From JAIQFL01 sp035295745 (GTDB lineage Bacteria; Acidobacteriota; Terriglobia; Bryobacterales; Bryobacteraceae), in NCBI GenBank assembly GCA_035295745.1, contig DATGIL010000057.1, positions 62,001 through 126,000 of the forward strand: a stretch of DNA of 64,000 nucleotides, given 5' to 3'. Shown here one piece after another: positions 60,994 to 64,000 of the stretch. Position 1 is the first letter of the stretch, and each line of letters begins with the position of its first letter. Below the pieces are notes generated by a model. The model made no database searches and had not been told where the DNA came from. It worked only from the letters and a program-made list of their open reading frames with translations. Both the position numbers and the translations under genes were made by a program.

Positions 60994-61209
60994 TTCTGAT
61001 CTCCCTACGGTGAACTGGTGCTCACTCACAGCCAGGCCAAACCCCAACCGTTGTAAGCGCCCTGATTAAGATTGTGCGGTATGGCGACATTGAATCCATC
61101 ACGATATGTTGTACTTTGTGGATAACACCTCAGCGGGCCCGGTCGATACCACAGACGTGGTACAGCCCGAGTGATCTGTGATGTGGAAGTTAAAATCCCG
61201 CAGCTCTTC

Positions 61210-61262
61210 CGGGATGCCTGTCGCAGGACGAGGCGTCCGTGGTCGAAGGAATGAAAGGAACT
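61210..61262 (+). pseudogene. fragment of a second copy of the secreted-protein gene
   Basis: GATGCCTGTCGCAGGACG is identical to 18 bases within the gene at 59476-60339 (near 59796-59813). TCGAAGGAATG follows in both. The fragment runs directly into the 3' end of the methyltransferase gene. It is the remains of a duplicated copy. Confidence 0.7.
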
Positions 61263-61272
61263 GCCGCGGGTA

Positions 61273-61911
61273 TCATCGCTTCATCGCGACCAGCGACTTA
61301 GTCACGCCGCACAGGCGCTCGCGGATCAGGCGAGCGCCAGGAAACAACGCTCGCATCTCGCCGGCCCCCAGCAGCCGCACATCGCGCAAATAGTGCTCGA
61401 TGTAAAAGCGCCGGCGATCGGGCGTGACGCGCACCAGCCAACTCCACACATTGAACCGCGGCACGATAGGACGCTGGTATGCCTTCGGCAGCCAATGAAT
61501 GAAGGGCGTGAGCAGGTGCTGCTCCACGGGAAACCAGCGATTCGGTGTCTGCACCCAGAACCCTCCGCCAACGCGCGCCACTTCGCGCGCGAAGCTCTCC
61601 TGGCTGGCCCGATCACCCACGTGCTCGATCACCGAGTTGCTGAAGACCACGTCGAACGAAGCGTCGCGAAACGGCAGACAGCGACCGTCTCCTGCTACCC
61701 AGTTGTCTGCCCCGTTCAAATCGGCGGAGGCGCGCGGCGTGTTGAGAAGCGTGAGACGAGGCCGCTCGTCAAGCAGTTCCCAGCAATCGGGAGTGCCGCC
61801 GATATCGAGAACCCGAGTCTGTGAGGTGATATTGAACTCGCGTGCGAATCGCTGCATGCGGCGGTGGCGGAAGTGCCGCGAAAGCGAACCGAACCACTTA
61901 CCGAAGGCCAT
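61273..61911 (-). CDS. SAM-dependent methyltransferase (class I)
   Basis: 212 residues. The Rossmann core has motif I VLDIGGTPDCWELL, the acidic region GDGRCLPFRDASFDVVFSNS and VIEHVGDRASQESFAREVAR. WVQTPNRWFPVEQHLLTPFI follows, a stretch common in Methyltransf_11 enzymes near sugar or lipid pathways. It overlaps the TonB receptor stop by one base (TGATG), so it is translationally coupled to it. The substrate is unknown. Confidence 0.87.
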   Translation of the reverse strand: MAFGKWFGSLSRHFRHRRMQRFAREFNITSQTRVLDIGGTPDCWELLDERPRLTLLNTPRASADLNGADNWVAGDGRCLPFRDASFDVVFSNSVIEHVGDRASQESFAREVARVGGGFWVQTPNRWFPVEQHLLTPFIHWLPKAYQRPIVPRFNVWSWLVRVTPDRRRFYIEHYLRDVRLLGAGEMRALFPGARLIRERLCGVTKSLVAMKR

Positions 61912-64000
61912 CAGAACTGGAATCGCAGGGATGCCTGCAGCGAGCGCGCGCCGCCGGTCTGCAGCACCGGCGAAAGGCCGCTACCCGGGCTTCCCGACCC
62001 CAACATCAGATTCAGTAGCGAAGTCGATTGTCCGAACACCGGGCTATTCAGATAGCTGACGGGGTCGGCGAAGTTCGCGTGGTTCAGCAGGTTGTAAGCT
62101 TCCAGGCGGAGTTGCAGACGTCGCCGCTCGCTAAACCGGAACTCGCGGCGCAAAGCGAAATCCAACTGCGCCATACCGAATCCGGTGAGTGCATTGCGTC
62201 CCAAGGTGCCCTGTAGCGCGCCCGGCAACGCTTGGAACGCGGCGGGATTCAGACGTCTTCCTCCGCCCACTGAGGAATCAGCCAGCCAGAGAGGTTGGCC
62301 GTATACCAGATTGGGCCGGAAGGCGTTGACGAGCGTCAGCCCCAGGTATTGCTCGGCGTCGAGCACCGAGATGGGAAATCCGCTGCGGGCATGCAGGATG
62401 CCGTCCATGCCCCAACCCCGTAGGAATCGCCCCACAGGCGTAGATCGGCCGGCGAGCGGAAATTCGTAGCTGGCGGCGGCGGTGAAGGATTGCCGCTGGT
62501 CGAAATCCGATGAGCCGCGATCGCTGAATCCGGGAACGTACCACAGCAGGTAGGCATCGCTCGAATCGTTATCGATGGAATGCGACCACGCATACGAAAC
62601 CTGCGTCTGCAAACCTCGCGACAATTGCCGCCGGTACTGCAACTGCAGTGCCTGGTAGTTGGACTGCCCGTTGTTGCTGGTGAGTGCCAGGTACGACCGG
62701 GCAATATTGGCGAAGGTCCCGACCTCGCGCAATACCAGGTTGCGGCCATATGCTCCCAGGTAGCCGATCGACGCTACGTCGTGCTCCCCGAAGCTCCGCT
62801 CCAAGGAAACGTTCCATTGCCTCACGGTAGGCAGGTGCAGCCCTTTGACGAAGCCGTAATTCAGATCGTAGAGCGACAGACCCCCGCGCAGTCCCTGGTA
62901 GTCTCCAATGCTCAGGGGACCGCCGTTTAGGACATCCGTAGCGATGCTCATGCTGGAGTCGTAATACAATCCGCCACCGGCCCGCAGCATTGTTTTTCCG
63001 TCTTGGGTCAAACGGAGCGCCACGCCCAGGCGGGGCGCGAAATCGTGATCGGAGACCGGCCACAGCGCCGATTGGTTGGTCGACAAGCTGTTGGTGGCGG
63101 GGTCGAAGAAATTCTGCCCGGTCGCGGGCGGCGGCGGACTGTACTCCCACCGCAGGCCAGCCGAGAGAGTGAAACGCGACGTGACCTGCCAGGTATCCTG
63201 CACCCACAGAGAAAGCTCGTGAATCTCCACCGAATAGTTCACCGGCGCGGATTCCACGGACCTCCAGATATTCTGCCCAAACTCCAGCGAAGTAAGGTCG
63301 TCGGCGAATACGCCGAACGTGCCCACCGGATCGCGACGGATTCCCGTGATCCTGCGGTAATCCAGCCCCAGATTCAAGTTGTGCGACCGGCGGTGCCACG
63401 ACGCATTCTGAACCAGTTGAAACTGGCGTTGCCGCCGCTCGCCTTCACTTCCCGAGACCAGTTGCCCGATACCTCCGATCGAGAAGCGCACCAGGTAGTC
63501 GCAGGGCACGGTATCGCGGAAGAAGTGAAAGGTCAGGCTCTGCAAAGCGCAACCGTCCAAGCCGGGCTCGACCCACTTCGAATCGGCGGTGGATTGCGAT
63601 TCGTTCGCGCGAACGTCGACCGTGGAGTTGGTTGTGGGGCGTGCGCTCATGCCGAGAGTGAGGCTTTGCGACCGCAGATCGAGGTGATTGACGGTCAAGG
63701 CGCCGAAATCGTTGCTCGAAGGAGAGTCGTTATAGCGCGCAAAGAGAGAGACGCGCGATCCAAGGGCTTGGTCGAGTCGTGCGCCTCCGACATTGACCGA
63801 GGCGGGCCGCACGCTTCTTCCGAACCACTCGCCGATCCCGTTGGCCAGCACGCCAGGGGCGCTCGGAGCGGGGTAGAGATTTAACAAAGGTTGCGCCCAG
63901 TCGGCCGCCGCGTCCCGGCTATCGAGCGAAGGCACCGGCTGATTCCACGAATAGGGCTGCCGCAGTTGCACGCCCTCATAGGAGAGCAGGAAGAAGGTGT
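61911..64000 (-). CDS. Oar-like TonB-dependent receptor, 5' part outside window
   Basis: About 695 residues are visible and the frame is open through the right edge (TFFLLSYEGVQLRQPYSWNQ, matching the post-plug region of Oar-like receptors). The visible part is beta-barrel: SGGLRWEYSPPPP-like strands, KTMLRAGGGLYYDSSMSIAT, and a terminal Phe (SLRFQF). The N-terminal signal, CnaB-like domain and plug lie beyond 64000. It is coupled to the methyltransferase gene. Confidence 0.88.
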   Translation of the reverse strand, partial: TFFLLSYEGVQLRQPYSWNQPVPSLDSRDAAADWAQPLLNLYPAPSAPGVLANGIGEWFGRSVRPASVNVGGARLDQALGSRVSLFARYNDSPSSNDFGALTVNHLDLRSQSLTLGMSARPTTNSTVDVRANESQSTADSKWVEPGLDGCALQSLTFHFFRDTVPCDYLVRFSIGGIGQLVSGSEGERRQRQFQLVQNASWHRRSHNLNLGLDYRRITGIRRDPVGTFGVFADDLTSLEFGQNIWRSVESAPVNYSVEIHELSLWVQDTWQVTSRFTLSAGLRWEYSPPPPATGQNFFDPATNSLSTNQSALWPVSDHDFAPRLGVALRLTQDGKTMLRAGGGLYYDSSMSIATDVLNGGPLSIGDYQGLRGGLSLYDLNYGFVKGLHLPTVRQWNVSLERSFGEHDVASIGYLGAYGRNLVLREVGTFANIARSYLALTSNNGQSNYQALQLQYRRQLSRGLQTQVSYAWSHSIDNDSSDAYLLWYVPGFSDRGSSDFDQRQSFTAAASYEFPLAGRSTPVGRFLRGWGMDGILHARSGFPISVLDAEQYLGLTLVNAFRPNLVYGQPLWLADSSVGGGRRLNPAAFQALPGALQGTLGRNALTGFGMAQLDFALRREFRFSERRRLQLRLEAYNLLNHANFADPVSYLNSPVFGQSTSLLNLMLGSGSPGSGLSPVLQTGGARSLQASLRFQF

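Overview
The window most resembles a soil Acidobacteriota chromosome of the Bryobacterales/Solibacter type. The basis is inference from gene content, because no rRNA or other marker gene is present. Supporting signs are: two large Oar-like TonB-dependent receptors with carboxypeptidase-regulatory or Oar-type architecture, several secreted CnaB-like proteins, a winged-helix/TPR regulator, DinB, VOC and DUF3467 small genes, clear GGAGG ribosome-binding sites, high GC content, and a dispersed hairpin-rich repeat. No tRNA, rRNA, CRISPR array or IS transposase was seen.

Layout. 1-10.8 kb (minus strand): a compact run of genes that starts with two strongly charge-segregated proteins (Glu-Phe-Gly-His repeats plus Arg/Lys-rich tails). 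It continues with a predicted zinc metallopeptidase, a coiled-coil-like protein, a 1049-residue protein with CnaB-like beta domains but no signal peptide, and an all-helical protein. An M20 dipeptidase, an amidohydrolase and the start of one more gene follow. This run is the best candidate for an undescribed system. 11.2-17.3 kb (plus): a LuxR-type regulator, a two-subunit molybdenum hydroxylase (IorA/IorB type, Tat-exported large subunit), VOC and ASCH-like small proteins, and a polytopic membrane protein. 17.5-29.6 kb (mostly minus): a peptidoglycan-binding/DUF1906 protein, a secreted CnaB protein, a cyclic-nucleotide-domain/thioredoxin-reductase-like fusion (plus), a decayed gene behind an intact promoter-operator, an NtrY-like kinase paired with an SBP5-like protein, an L,D-transpeptidase and small secreted proteins. 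29.7-38.0 kb (plus): a winged-helix/TPR regulator and DinB, then a tightly overlapping redox operon. That operon holds a membrane GcvH-like protein, a four-cluster ferredoxin, an NrfD-type quinone subunit, a histidine kinase with two periplasmic c-type heme motifs, a sigma-54 activator and an archaemetzincin.

38.6-48.1 kb (plus): a complete reductive pyrimidine catabolism operon. It encodes a ureidopropionase-like nitrilase, a class III aminotransferase, PreT- and PreA-like dihydropyrimidine dehydrogenase subunits, a dihydropyrimidinase, an NCS1 permease and a methylmalonate-semialdehyde dehydrogenase. Together they should import uracil/thymine and convert them to acyl-CoA. 48.2-64 kb: an ABC-F ATPase, a PQQ-type dehydrogenase, an AbiEii-like nucleotidyltransferase pair, a catalytically altered M48 protein, DUF3467, a TonB receptor overlapping a membrane patatin, a secreted protein, cytochrome P460, a methyltransferase and a second TonB receptor cut by the window edge.

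A repeat family made of paired hairpins occurs six times between genes. Compensatory base changes between copies preserve the stems. One copy sits inside the pyrimidine operon and is itself interrupted by a G-rich insert flanked by a 7-base direct repeat. At 59.8-61.3 kb, fragments of two neighbouring genes show an old tandem duplication that has decayed.
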